From positions 76,846,705 to 76,910,704 of the forward strand of contig CP136067.1 of the NCBI GenBank assembly GCA_032622095.1: a stretch of 64,000 nt of DNA, read 5' to 3'. This stretch comes from Siphonodentalium dalli. Taxonomy: Eukaryota > Mollusca > Scaphopoda > Gadilida > Siphonodentaliidae. The notes under the pieces are model-generated. The model did no database searches and was not told where the DNA came from. It saw only the letters and a program-made list of their open reading frames with translations. Shown here piece by piece: positions 25,101 to 40,100 of this stretch. A program made the translations under genes and the position numbers. The first letter of the stretch is position 1. Each line of letters opens with the position of its first letter.

Positions 25101-28100
25101 GTATATATGCCCTGTGATTATTAATAAAGTATATGAACACTCTGTAAAGACACAAAATATTTTTGACTTTTCAGTGAGATTGAACAGAATATGGAAACAG
25201 TCTCCAACATCCGACGAGACAAATGGGTGCTAGAAGGCAAAGTTAGAAAGTAAGCAAATTATGTCAGCATGTATGTTTGTCGGATAAATTCTTATTAGTT
25301 TCAGTTACAGCTAATTTTGATGTTAAAGCTTTATAACTGGGCTTAAAGTAAAATGCATTATTGTCTCCCAAAATATTTTTTTGAGCAGTGTCCATCCGCC
25401 CCTCGGGGCGCCCATATGTCCATCCATCTGGGTTGTCCGTTTGATAACTTGTGCAATATTTGGTATGTGGTTCACATTTGAGAATAGGCAGGCCAAGTTC
25501 CAATTTGGTTACAGTCCAATGATTATTGACGGAGTTATGCCCATTTTTTCAACTTAGAAATAGCTGTTTTCAGGTTGTCTTCTAGTTTGTATAAGCAATG
25601 CTCAATGAATTGGTCTCTTAATAAAGGCTACTTATTTCACCAAGCCTTGAAATAGTATGTCTGTCATTTGCAGAATGAGGTCCCCAGAGGGTGAATTTAG
25701 TGATGCTACCCCGCATAGCAGGCTAGCATTACCAAATTCACCCTCTGGGAACCTCATTCTGCTGAGGTGTAAGCAGAATGAGGTCCCCAGAGGGTGAATT
25801 TGGTGATGCTAGCCTGCTGTGCAGGGTAGCATAACTAAATTCACCCTCTGGGGACCTCATTCTGCAAATGACAGACACACTATTTCAAGGCTTGCTTCTG
25901 CGTCTGATTAACTTGGCATCAAATTTCTCAATAATGTCTACTCAAAGATGTCATAAACCCACCATTGTAGGACCTACTGACGTGGATATCTGATCCACAA
26001 ATTCACATTCCCATGAAATAGCTTTTTTATAAGAAATAAGGAAAATTGCGACTAATGAAATCAAAGCTATTCACAGTATATGGCTCTCATATGAGAAACC
26101 ACCGATCAAGTTAAAATTTGGATCTGATCCAACCATTTTATTATTTCTGGCGGAGTTATCAACTTAGAATGTGCTGATTATTTTTTTGTCCGGATTATAG
26201 CTCAAGTTTTGACATGGTGTTTGGCCTAGCATTAAACATCTCCTTAGAATTTTCATGTCATATTGAAATGAAAATGCTAATAAATTTTGCTATACCTTCC
26301 ATTTGTCAAGTAAAATTTATGATATAGCAATAGAAAGGTAAATATGATGCAGATATTTGTGAATGTCATATAATGCGACTGGCCTCATTTTTACAGATTG
26401 CGTCAGATTCAAGCTTCAAAATTTCACCAGCCCAACAAGCCCATGGACGCATCCAACATGAACACAGATGAGGATGCCTCAAACACCATATCATCACTCA
26501 AAAACGGTAGTGACGATGAAGAAAAAGAAGAAGACAGTGGAAATGAAAGCGAGATTTCAGAAACTGTGTCAGAAGGAGAGGTAATTATTTAATTTGAGAA
26601 CCTCTCAGTTGAAAATTTGTAATCTTTCATGAATTTCTGAATGCCCTGCAGCAAGTAATTTATATTGTACATCAGACCAGCATTTTATAGTTTATCAGTC
26701 CTCCTTGTTTTTGACTGAGCCAGTTTGAGAGATATTGTCAAAAACTTAAGGGACAGATATGACCCTGTATAGTAAAGAGATTTATGTTCAGAATGTAGTG
26801 AAAAATCTGGATCAGTGTACAGTGACAGATTTAGGTTCTATGTGTAAGGCCAAACAACAAAAGATATTTGATTCTCAGGCAATTGTTTTTTAAATCAATG
26901 CGGGTGCGATGGTTTTCAGATCCAGAAAATATAGGGAGAACTTTGTAATGGATATAAACTAATTTAAACTGATATAAAGAATGACAAATTATGACATTGT
27001 ACTAACTGTACATGATATATATTGATGATTTTAATATCGGCACAATAATTTTTAACACACAGAACTACATATCCGATTTTTATTAAAAATACGGAACGTT
27101 AATACAGTCGAAATAAAAAGAAATCTTGATTCACTTATTCCGCTGACTAGTTAGAGATTGTATATGTACCGCAATGGATGATAGACAATAAAACTTCAAA
27201 TAACCATCATAAATATGGCCAAATACATGTACACCGCTTCTCAAACTGCTCCGGTTTGCGTACCTTCGATCACTATAGCATAGCAAGGGGAAAAACTCTA
27301 TCTTGCAGAGTTACTTACTGGGCAAAGGTCGCCAAGGTCAGGTTGGCGTATGACTAATTCGATATCCAACTTCTTGCTTTTATCGAAATATTTCGACACA
27401 TTTGACCAATAAACTTGGGAGTTTCGACAGCCTGTGGTGAAAATATACCTGATAGTTATCTTTGCCTATGGTCTTTTGTTGAATACCCACACATACACCG
27501 TTGTATTTAGCTCCTATTCAATATTTAAAACATAACTAATTTCCGTGTGACAGTTTCCTATTTTCGAGTTTACAACTATGGTGAAAATCCAAAATCGGAA
27601 TAAAATGGTCCCAACGCGGGCCATTTTTTTCGATGCGGCGATGCCTGAGAATCAAAACACTTTTTTTTTGGGCCTAATGAAGGTATTTGCAAATCAGCAA
27701 TCACAAAGTTCACTATATTTCTGGCTCTGATCCTTGTTAAAAAACTTATCATATGTGTAATACCCACAATAAATGTGTAAACTGCAATCAAATATAAGAC
27801 TGCATTACTCGGGGGATCTCTTAAGTGTAATAATATTTTACTAGTACTGAGTGCTAAACATCTTTTTCATCCATCAAATTTTCCAATTTTAGGATGATGA
27901 GCCAGCAACACTAGAGGAATGTGAAAAGTCTTTAGAGAAATATTCAAAGGTTGGTTATATACAATGTCATTGTTTTAGTGTTTAAAACCAAACAAAAGAG
28001 ACAGTTTAGTTCTATCAAATCTAAAAATTTGTGCTTCAGACATTTTTCTTGTGTAATTCTGAAATTCTGCTGTTTTTTTGGGTCCATTTTATTGAGAAAA

Positions 28101-31100
28101 AAAACTGAATTTTATAAAGATAGAATTAAAAAAATAAGATGAAGGTTCTGAGTTATTTCTCATCCCAGATGCTATAATAATAATTTTCAGTTATTTTTCA
28201 ATAAGGATCTTTTGACTAATTACAGATTTATTTATGTTGCAGCAACATTCTCAATTCAGGACTAAGGTATATGATGCCTCCCACAAACTACGAGCTGTGT
28301 GCTTTGGGCAAGACCGTTATAAACGGACTTACTGGTCGCTTCCATACAGCGGTGGAATTTATGTTGAGGGCTTGGAATCAGGTGAATGGTTGGAGGATAT
28401 ATATGTGGATCCAAGAAGTGTGAAAAAGGAGAATTCTGAGGAAAATTGTGATAAAATGACAGAAAATTGTGAACAAAATGGTATCAAATTAGAAAAATGT
28501 GAACAGAATGTTATCAAAACAGAAAAGTGTGAACAGAATGACAATTCATCTTCAAGCGCCAAAGATGAAAACTGTGAGAGTGTTAAGACAGTGAAGTGTG
28601 AGAGTGCTGAAACTGACCATACTGAAAAAGTCAGAACTGAACAAAATGTGAAAACAGAACATAGTGAATCTATGGTGAATGGTTGTTTTCATGAATCAGT
28701 CGAACTGGAATCAAATTCCAAGGATGAACCGATGAGTGACGGTAAAGAAGCAAGCATTGTTGATGATTCGATGAATTCCAATATAGATGAGGAAACTATG
28801 AATGTCAGTGAGGATGACAATGCTGAAGGAGACACTGAAAAAAGTGATGTTATGGATAATATTAAAGGTGATGGTTTGACCAATGAAGTTACATCAGTAG
28901 ATGCATCTCAAAAAGATGTCAAAGATGTAAAAACCGGTCCTGAGAACGGGAAGCCAAGCTTCAGCAGTTTGTTTCAGCTGCCGTTCTTACAAACACCTAA
29001 GAGTGAGACAAAGCCCGATGACGATAAAACACAAAATTCATTCATATCACCTAACTTATTAGTTCCCGAAAAATCTGCTCTGTTTTCGTCATCAACTCCA
29101 GGCAGTGATGGGAAGCGTGGAATTCACAGTATTGACTCAATTCTGAAGAAGGAAAATGGACCAAATTGCGCTGATAATAATTTTTTCTTGTATCCAGGAT
29201 TATTGCCCTTCATGTCACCCGTGTCGATGGACCACATGCTAAAACAAATGAGTGCTGAGAGTTCTGAACAGAAACCATGGTTTAGTATTCTACCCAGGAT
29301 GCCTTGTGATGAAAGTTCTATCACTAATGTTCCAAACTCAGGCTCAAACACACCCCAAACTTCATCGGCGACGACACCTTCCCAACAGTCATCACAGCAG
29401 CGATTCATGAACAGTTCAATGTCGCCATTTTTGCCTCAAATTCCTTTCAGTCCATTCCCACTACAAAGTCCGTCGTCATTTTCACCATTCCATATGGGAC
29501 TGAATGGGTCACCTGTTGACCTAAATACCTCTGGTTTTAATACCTCGAGTGCTAACGAGTCTTTCAAGGTGCCAGTTCTACCTGACATGAAGGCTACTAA
29601 TGGACTTGTTGGTGAAGCACAAGACATTCTGAACACATTGGAGAAAGCTGCTCCTATTCCTGATGGTGAGTATTTGTAGTCTAAATAATTAGCGATGATT
29701 CCAGATGATTCAGGGTTTAAATTTGGACACCCTCCTCTGTTATTATCCCCCGACCGCTATAGGAGGTTTTGGGCATAGAGCCGAGGGCTCCGTCTGTCGG
29801 GGCACCCCTCCATCCGCCTGAACATATCACATTGTAACTTGGGTGTTAATTATCAGATTTCATTGTCCTTTGGCATGGTGATAGCACTGTGCTGTCCTAG
29901 CACAGGTTGAGGGAAAGGATACTGTACCAAAATACTAAGCGTTTCGTATTTTTATCCAGATTTTACGTTCTTGCTTGACTTGAAAATTTTTAGAATTTTG
30001 TGTCCATATGAGCATTTCCGCTTGTAACTCAGGTGTTTATTATCGGATTTCGTTGTCCTTGGCATGGTGATATCATAGGTTGGAGGAAATGATACCCACA
30101 TACTGCGGGTTCCGTCCATTACTTTTTATGTTTACCCATACCATAGTATGGTAAACATAGTGTCGTTGCCCGGATTGACCACTCGTCGTTCGTCCGTCTG
30201 TCTGTCCGTAGACACTTTACGAGTAATGCGATAACTCAAACATTTTCTATCCGATCGAAACCAAATTTTGTATATGGGTTTCTCAGCTCAAAATACAGAT
30301 CGAATTTGGGTTTGATCCGAGTTTTTGTTACAGAGTTATGGCCCTTTTTCAACTTATAATTCACGCATTCTGCCATAACTCAAACTCAAAAAATTAAATA
30401 ATAAAAAAAAATTGACACTTTCATTTATTTTAGTTTTATACGATTAATTAGGTGTGATATCCTGTTTTGAAAATATGAAGATTTTATTGCAATAGTTTCA
30501 TGTAATATAATGATATCAATAAATTACCATGTGATCATCCAACATCCAGAGTATATGAGAGGATTTTTATAGATGTTGTCATTCCAAGTGAAATCTGTTA
30601 TGAAATGAGTGATGACATATGATACAGAGCTCTGGTGGGTCAAGCAAGATAAACAACACTGGTGGCTGGCTGTTTGTTTATTCTAACTGTCAAATTGATT
30701 AATGGCAGCACAAGACTGGTGTTTTTCCAATTCTTGAAATTTCATTACAGGGTGAGATAAGGGCCCCCCCTCACCTATATAAGTGTCTTCTAAATTCCAT
30801 TAATTTGCTTCAAAAATAATTAACCCTTTCCAAGGTTTCCATAGACATATGCTATAATGTACATGGACTCTTCCTCATATCTCTTAATATCTATTGGGTA
30901 TCTTTGCACACTATTCACTTCTATCAATTTTGGTATTGACTGATTAATTGATTTTTGAAAAATATATTAACCCTTCAGACACGTGCTTTCATTTTGAAAT
31001 TAAAACAACAGCTGATAGCCAATATGATTTATCTATGCAATGGGAAACAGGCAGATAAATATACATGACTATTGTAAGTGATGACTTGTTTTGAAAATCA

Positions 31101-34100
31101 ATATGGTAGATGTTAGTATTTCCAGGAACCTTATTTTCCCATTTGTTCACATTTTCATGGTTGATTGAATTTTAGGGGCCACAGAGCACTAAGAAGATTA
31201 ACATTGAAGGTTGTGGCTTTTAGTGCCCAATCTACTTGTAAAACATTGTAATGTGTGAAACAATTCAAATGAGAGCTAACTTACTTTCTTTTATATGAAC
31301 GATTTAGTGGTCATAGGGGCCAGCATCCCCATAATATTATGTCTGTATAACATTATATAGATAATACTTTTGAATTGTATAAACTACATATATTTTTGAA
31401 AACCATACACCCCTGTTATGAAACACTTAATCTTATTTAATACACAGGTCAGATCTGATTTTATATCTGTCCATGTTTGATAAACAAATAACTGGGGAGG
31501 ATGGGGGAAGTGGGGGGGGGGGGGGTAATTAAAGTACCATTTAAATACGAGATGGAATCCCCTACATATATGTCGTTCTAAGCAATTATAATTTCTCTTT
31601 AGAAGTGAATAATCAATTTTGAATATCTGGCATGTCAAAAGTGGCAAAGATAGGGATTTATCACTTTTGCTTCCAATGAGTTAACTTAAACTCCTAAACA
31701 TGTCCTCCAAAATCACTAAACCATTGGATCTCACAGTGAGAGGTCCTTGTGTGAATCGGGACAGAGTGATGAGATTTAAAACTACTCCTCCCCAACCCAA
31801 ATACTTTAACCCTTTCTTAAGACAAATTATTTGAGCTTTTGATTTCAAGTTGGGTACTGATATATGGATTATTTCCTGTGATCATATCTTTGACAAATTA
31901 TCAGTTATGGCTAGTCGCTATCGCCAAGGTATGGGTTAAACATCTGCCGATCGTGATCGGCCTCTCGTTAATTTTGGCTATTGCTATAGGTTGGTGTCCA
32001 TCGTCCATCTGTGCATCGGTCAACAATTTCCGTTAGCACACCCTACATGTCACATCTCTCATCTGATCATCAATGAACTTCATATGGATCTTCAGGGGTG
32101 ACCTCCAGATGGAAGCCATCAATTTTTTCAGAAATAAAAAATAAATGGCTACCAGCAGCCATTTTGAATTTCAAATTTGAATCCATCTGCATATATTGGA
32201 GATTTGTTTTGAAAATTTACAGGCATGTTTATGATCACCTCTAGATGGGAGCTCTCAAATTTGATCAATTGTCGATGAAAAACATGGCTGCAGGCAGCCA
32301 TCTTGAATTTTACTCTTTCCATGGCTAAATCTTTTTGGAACACCTCATCCGATCATCACCAAACTTCATATGGATCTTTTTGGTGGTCGCTAGAGGGAAG
32401 CCATCAATTTTTTCTTAATTTCGTTGAAAAACATGTCATTGACGCTTTCATTACCATACTGTATACACCCGTCAGTAAGCCATCCTCGAAGATAAGCCCA
32501 GTCTGGGTTTTATACCCTAAACAAAACATGGGGTGGTCCTCGTAGATAAGCCCACCCCCATTTCTGAGCATTTGGAAGGTGAATACAATCATGTCTCTAT
32601 CCTGTAGAATAGGAGAAGATACTCAAGTACATCTTTTATTTTTTCCAGTTGTTTTTCTTAAATTATAAAGATGTATAATAGTATACACTTGTGTTAATAT
32701 TGTTGTGAATTATACACATCTTATTCTATTCTTATTGGATTAATCAAAAAGGTATCAATTCAATAAAATCAAAGGTGTCACTTATTGTTCACACCTCTAT
32801 CAGGGTAAATCCAATGGGATGTGGAGTAATGATTTGGTGTTTTTGTAGGATCCTTTGATAATGCAGAAGAGTGACCTTTTGTGTTTTTATAAGAATTAGC
32901 TTGATTAATGTATAGAACTGTCTATCACTGTTTTCGATTTTATCTTCTTAATAATATAAATAAAACACATTATTATCTTTATTCAATACAAAAATATGGT
33001 ATTGGTATAAAACATGCTGGTTGGTCAGCACCTGAAGGCTAATAGAATTTTTGCACAGGGGGGTCCTCGTGAGTAAGCCCAGTACCCACTTTTTGAGCAA
33101 AAACGTACACGAGCCCCCCGGGCTTACTGACGGGTGTATACTGCCCTTGTTTGACTTGGAACTTTTTAAATTTTGTGTTCTAAAGAACATTTCAGCGTGA
33201 ACATGGGCAAGAATGTTCTGATTGGTATGGTGATACCACAGCTCTGGGGAAAGGATAACAACTTACTACATGTTCCATCCATTCATTTTCTCCAGAGTTA
33301 CGGCCCTTGTTTGACTTGCAAGTTTGTGAATTTTTTCTCTGTACAATTTCAGCTTGTAATTAGGGCGTACTCAGTTATATGAGAGTGGGCAATATTTGTA
33401 TGGTGGAATTTAACCAAATCCGATGATTCATGCCCAAGTCACAAGCCGAAATTTTCATACGTATACAAAATTCAGAAATTCTCAAGACAAACAAGGACTG
33501 TAACTCTGGTAAAAATGAATGGACGAAGCCTGTAGTATATGGGTATCCTTTACCGCATGCTGGGCTATCACAATACCAAAGCACAATCGTATCTGATGAT
33601 TCATGCCCTAATTACAAGCTGAAATGTTTATAATATGCAAATACAAAACAATTCCGCATATAAAATGCACAAAATATGCATATACCATTTATATGCTGGT
33701 TCAAACTATGATTGATACCATTGCTCTAATAAATTAGCAGCACAAGTCACCCTATCCAAATTGATGGAATCTATAAATTCCGTGCTCAGAATACTCATTA
33801 AAGTGGCATACAATATGCCGAATTATAAAATTGGCACATATCGTGCATGCCCAAAGAAAGGGTGCTACTGGCCTCGAAAAATCAGGCCAACTACATTTAA
33901 AATAGATTAAAATTTGGCAAGGGAAGCCTAACTGTCTTAGTATAGCGTTTGTAGAGTTGAGTCTCATATTGCAATTTACTTTAAGTAAATTGCTTGTTAA
34001 GTATGATAACTTAGGTAATAAGTATTTGGTATACTTCACTATGTTTATAGTTTAGTAGGTTTACTGATTTCGCTTGGGTTAAGCTCTTCAGGTGTTTGTC

Positions 34101-37100
34101 ACTGACTACACAAACCACACCCGCACAATCATCCCTCGATTTACGGCTCACCACAGACACAAAAGTCGGAACAATCCGACACAGGTGAACCAAACTCGAA
34201 CAAGGATAATAGGAACGCAAAACGAAGGCGTACGTGTCCTATCACATCCCGCCAGAAAACATGATACACCTCCACACGTGGAAACCAATATCCCCCTTCA
34301 CAAAAGTCCTTTATACAAGGCCAGGACCCATCACCTATCTTTTTAAACTCTTACAACAAGAATCCAACAACACATCAGGGATATACCAAATGCTCACTAA
34401 AGCTAGCCAGCAAACACATCTACCACTCACGTCATGTCACATGTCTCAAACACTGACACAGACATCGAGCACAATACTCGACGTCGGCGAAACAATATAA
34501 AACTGGATGTTCCTACTAAGGACAATATATCCAGAGGGCATGAACAGGTCAGACACCTTATGGTGAATAATATTAATCTCTACATTTAAAATAGGCATAT
34601 ATTATGCTGATCTATTTATCACGCGTTCCCTGATGAAATTCCGCGTTATCGCTATCATACTATAGTGAAAAAGTGAATCGAAACATATGCTCAATTTAAA
34701 TTATGACTATCCGAGCGATGTAGGAACATGGGACACAGACCACTAGCCTGTTGGTTGATTGTTGAGTATATTTCACAATAAAAAATTCAAAACTATCGTC
34801 ACAGTTCAAAAAGCATACATAGCTGCAGCAAAGTATATGCAAGGCAAATTCCCTCTCGATAATTCACTGCTCATCAGTTTGAGTGCCATAGATCCTAAAG
34901 TCGTGGGACATGATGCTTGTCTGCCAGCAATGAAGCGGTTGAGAGAATTCTTCCCTGGTATATTATCTTCGACTGATGTTGACAGCTATCTGTTGGAATG
35001 TTCGAATATCCGCCTCGACAGTGATTTGCCTGCCCTGGAAGAAGGTGATAAAGCAGTTCCTCTCGACAAATGGTGGGGGCGGGTGTTCAAAACAAAGAAA
35101 TATCCATGTATGATGAAAGTTGTCAAGGCATGTTTAAGCGTATTCTCGGGACCTCACGTGGAGCAGTCTTTCAGTGTTATGAATGACCTTATCATAGTCC
35201 AGTGCATTTATGGTTTTACCCAGAACTAATTGCAACAGAATGTTTTTTTGCTGGAATAGGTACAGATACCCTCCATAAACAACATACTAAAAATCAGCAA
35301 AATTCGGAAAAAGGGAAATTGGTTATTTTCGTGAAATAAATTTGGGAAAATTTGGTCAAATCATCAATTTATGGATTTTCTTTAACGTATATAAAAAAAT
35401 AAAATACACAAGTCCTACAAATATCATGCCTATTTTGTTGTCCTCACTTTCCTGAATCCAGAACTGAAAACCAATGTCAGAGTTTTTGAGTATTTTTCGA
35501 GTTGTGTGCCTTCAAAAATGTGCATTTACCTTATTTCGGAGCCTAAATTTCGCATAATGAGCCAAATGTCGTATTTTATGGTTAATTATTTTTAAAAAGA
35601 GCGCAAAATGCAGAGCTTTTTCACTGTTTTTGTAATTTCCTCACTAGATAAAACACAAAAAATGATTAATATGTGCATCCATGGTTAAGAAGAATAAAAT
35701 ATTCTCAAACAAAATGTGTGTTCCATTGTATGGACTTAGCCAAATTTGCCACTGACACAGAACCCGTGTGATGAAATGCCATATTTGAGGTCATGTAACG
35801 CAATAAATTAAAATCTATATGCTCTGCTTTTCTCGCTACCTTTTAAGAATACAAGATTGAACAAATTGTGATGGAATTTCTAAATACACTGGTGAAGAAA
35901 ATTAAATTATGGCTCCATGAACTCGTAGTCTAGCCTCTTTCCGAAAATGCTATTGTGGGGCGTTTCTGTCAATTTTTAAAAGGTTTTTGTGCATATTCAG
36001 AAATATTAACGAAAGTTTATTGTGTAAAAGTATTTGATATTTCTTCTTATATCAGTTTTACGTTGAGAAAATAACATTTCAATGGTTATACCTATGAATG
36101 TCACTGGATTTCACTCATCATTTCGGGAATATTACTCCAAATTTGAATGGCAGAAATATGGGGTAGGGGAAAGCATATCAACAAAAACTATAAAATCAGG
36201 CATCTTGAAACATACAACTTTATATTATCAGCTGCTGCATGTATTGTTCTTTCATACGTAATTTAACACTTTCTTTGTTTATATTCATTGACAGAGCTAT
36301 AATTTTTTTTGTCGTAAAGTGGCAGTGAAATGTCAAATTGGCATTTTGAAATTGTTTTTAAACAACATGGCCATAACATTCTAAATAAAAGTTCAGTAAC
36401 GCATTAAGCCGTTTAATAAAGCAACAGGAATATATACAAACTGGAAGAAAACAACTTTGTGTCTGAAATGGCTGTATTTTGGTGATATTACATTTTATGA
36501 TTTCCCCTACCCCTATACAAACGTTCAAATTTGGAGTTAGTTTACTGAAAAATGAGAGAAATCAAGTGACATACGAGGGCATAACCAATGTAAGGCTTAA
36601 TTTTCAACACTAAAGTGTTGGGGGGAGGAAAGTTCAAATAATGTTACACATTAAAACACCATTTGCTTTTTCTATTTATGCCCAAAAACCGTTTTGAATG
36701 GACAAAAATGTCTCAACATGGCATTTTTGGAAACAAGTTAAGACTAAGGATTCAAAGGGCCATAAGTTGATTTTCTTAAATAAAGTTTTGTTAATACCTT
36801 TGCAATTTGTTCAATCTAGTATACTTAAAAGGTTACAAGAAAAGCAGGGCATATGGATATAAAATGATTGAGTTACATGACCTCAAATATTGCATTTCAT
36901 CACACAGGTTCTGTGTCAGTGGCAAATTTGGCTAAGTCCATACAATGGAACACACATTTTGTTTGAGAATATTTTATTCTTCTTAACCATACTTGCACAT
37001 ATTAATCATTTTTTGTGTTTTATCTAGTGAGGAAATTACAAAAACAGTGAAAAAGCTCTGCATTTGGCGCTCGTTTTTTAAATAATTAACCATAAAATAC

Positions 37101-40100
37101 GACATTTGGCTCATTCTGCGAAAGTTAGGCTCCGAAATAAGGTAAATTCCCGTTTTTGAAGGCACACAACTCGAAAAATACTCAATAAATCTAGCAATGG
37201 TTTTCAGTTCTGGATTCAGGAAAGTGAGGACAACAAAATAGGCATGATATATGTATGACTTGTTAATTTGATTTTGTTATATACATCCATGAAAATCCAT
37301 AAATTGATGATTTGACCATATTTTCCCTAATTTATTTCACGAAATTCACCAATTTCCCTTTTTCCGATTTTTGCTGATTTTTAGTATGTTGTTTATGGAG
37401 GGTTTATGTACTTATTCCAGCAAACAAAAATTCTGTTGCAATTAGTTCCGGGTTTGGCATTTTTTCTCATAAATGCACTGGACTATCAGTGCAAGATCCA
37501 ACCGAATGAGTATCGATACATACAGTGCTATACAGAGTGTAAAGTATGAACTGGCATCGAAAAACACAACATCATTAGAACTCTTCTACAGAGAAGATGT
37601 AGAGAGAGATCCTGTAGATGAAGCCATTGTATACCACCTAGATCCTGCCTACATGCGATATAAAAGGAAGCTGGATGACCATAGCGATACAGTTGAGGAA
37701 AATGCCAAAAAAACTGAAGTTGGACACATCTGATAGAAATACCTCTCATAAGAAAGTTGGTGTGCATATAATAAAGGTTGCAGAAAACATCAAAGACAAA
37801 ATAAATGAGAACCAATCAGCTAAGTGACTAGATGTTTAGAGAGTAGATGTTGGATGTAAATAATTTGGATGTAAATAATTTGAACTTGAAATTGCATTTG
37901 AAAGTGACATTTTAAAGAAAGAAATCAACATGTGAAGCTGATATATAGAGTAATATAAATGGTATGTTGTTTTAAATGTTTTTTTTTTGGTCTTAAATTA
38001 CATGTAGCCTGTAGGTGAATCATAGAAATAGGAAATATCATTATTGTAATCAAACTAAATTTCAGCATCATGAAACAGTCTGTGTCTTTCAACAAACATC
38101 CCTATTTCAACATAGTAAGGAGCTATTCTATTATCACCCTTGTTGGCATGCTTATAGTTTTTTCTGATTGAAATTGACCAAAACTATTTGACAGAGTAGG
38201 CAATTACATGTATTGGTGCATTGCTATTTTTCCCGTTCAATTTATTCAAAACATACAATATAGGTTGTACCAAAGAACTATTAATAAAACAGTTTTATGT
38301 GTCATCAACATCCACTAAATTTGCTCCGAGTCTGAGGGTCTAAATTTTTAATTATCATTTAAAAATAATGACAAAATTAGGCAAATTGAAAATCATACTA
38401 TAAGGCTTCAGGGTGCTTCAGAATCATCCACCAGGTCCGGTTCCGTGGTTTTAGTGCTACATTTCAAAGTTTTGGAGTAGCATTTCCATATATGACATAT
38501 ATGGAAGTCATGAATATTCAAAAGCTCCATATATGGAAATGCTACTCCAGAACTTTGATCTGTAGCAATAAAACAACCGGGGCTGCATGGAAGAATCTCT
38601 GATACCACGGAACCGGACCTGCATGGTGGATCTAATATGGCCGCGAGTTAATGACATGACAGGGCGTATTAGGTGGGGGTGAAAGGCATAGACCATGTTC
38701 CAAATGACAGGAGCGGTATAATATACTGAATGAGGAGAAGTTGAAGTGGCATGTGTGGAAACCACCTAGCTAATCTTGGGTGACCGTTCATGGTCGTACA
38801 CGGTAGTATTGAACACCAGGGACACGCAAATAGAAAACTAACATCTTTTTAATATAGAGGGTCTCCATATCATCACATTCCAACAAGAACGACAACATCT
38901 TTTGAAATGCCGCTTCAGTTATCAGAATCTAATAATTGCCCAAATATAACGAAAAGCACAATCAACTATAGTATAAAATTGCACAAAACCTGTTATTTAT
39001 CAACATTTTGTTCAATGAAATTTTGCCGGTTTGTCAAATATCTAACACAAAAAGCCACTTTATTTTAAAGTTATCCATCTTTACCCGCAATTTGGTCAAT
39101 GAAATTCTTCTCGTTGACTGTCTACTGGGCCACCTAAAATAATAGATTTCAAACATCGATATTTGATCACTCTGAGCTGTGATGGATGGGTTCCTCGACT
39201 CGAATCAAATATGTTTACCCCCCCCCCCCCCCCCCCCCCCCAGAAGCCAAGGAAATAGTAATTTGCGAGCGTTGATTCGGATTGAGTACCTTTAACAAAC
39301 GTATAGCATTATACATGTGCAGTATAGTATAATAAATCTAACAATGTTATGATTTCACATAACTCTAGGAGTTAAGATTATAATAATTCATGTTTACAAA
39401 CACCTCATCATGTCACACCACACATTCGCAATATCATGCAATTTGATCAGTGATTAATTATTGAAGCATTTGTGAGGCACGGGCACTCATGGTCCCGCCC
39501 AATTATATTTTGTAGCATATTATTTCATATCCGTGAACTTGTAAATATGTGGCACTTGTCGCCTCCCTGCATTCCATGTCGATGCAGTACATATGTCCAG
39601 GCCACTCTTTCTCCGTCTCCGCCTGTAAAAATATTCCATTTGGATACTCGGGATCTCTTGCAAGCCTCGTATCCTTCTACGCAATCTGCGAAAGCTGTCA
39701 TGTTGACCTAGCCTCTTCAGTGCAACTTTGAACCTGTAGTTCGAGCTAGACTCCGAGTGTCTTAACCCATTCGCCAAGGGCATATTCTTTTGTCAACAAT
39801 TGTACTTAGATTGTCTTCTCCGTTGAAGTTTAGTCCAAAACTGCGAGTTTAAGACTTTTTAATAGTGTTATTAAATTGAAGTCGCATGCAGGCTTCTAAA
39901 TACATTTTTCAAAATTTAATAAAAATTAATTACATATTCAAAATTATTGCCAAGCAGACATCAGATGGGCGACAACTCTATCGGATAATCTAACAAACCG
40001 ATATCGCAGATCAGCATTGCGATTTATTTTAACAGTAGGTACTATATATTAAGTACACTATTTAGATATGTCAGATGTGATAACGAGACGTATAATTAGC

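Noticed and set aside
28359-28883. Minus-strand frames opposite BAZ2 exon 12
   Set aside because: They are shadows of the coding strand; the + frame has clear WSD wording and splice borders.
34092-34500. Overlapping open frames upstream of the hAT-like fragment
   Set aside because: They are Thr/His/Pro-rich by base composition, in two overlapping frames with no recognisable domain and no link to the transposase frame.
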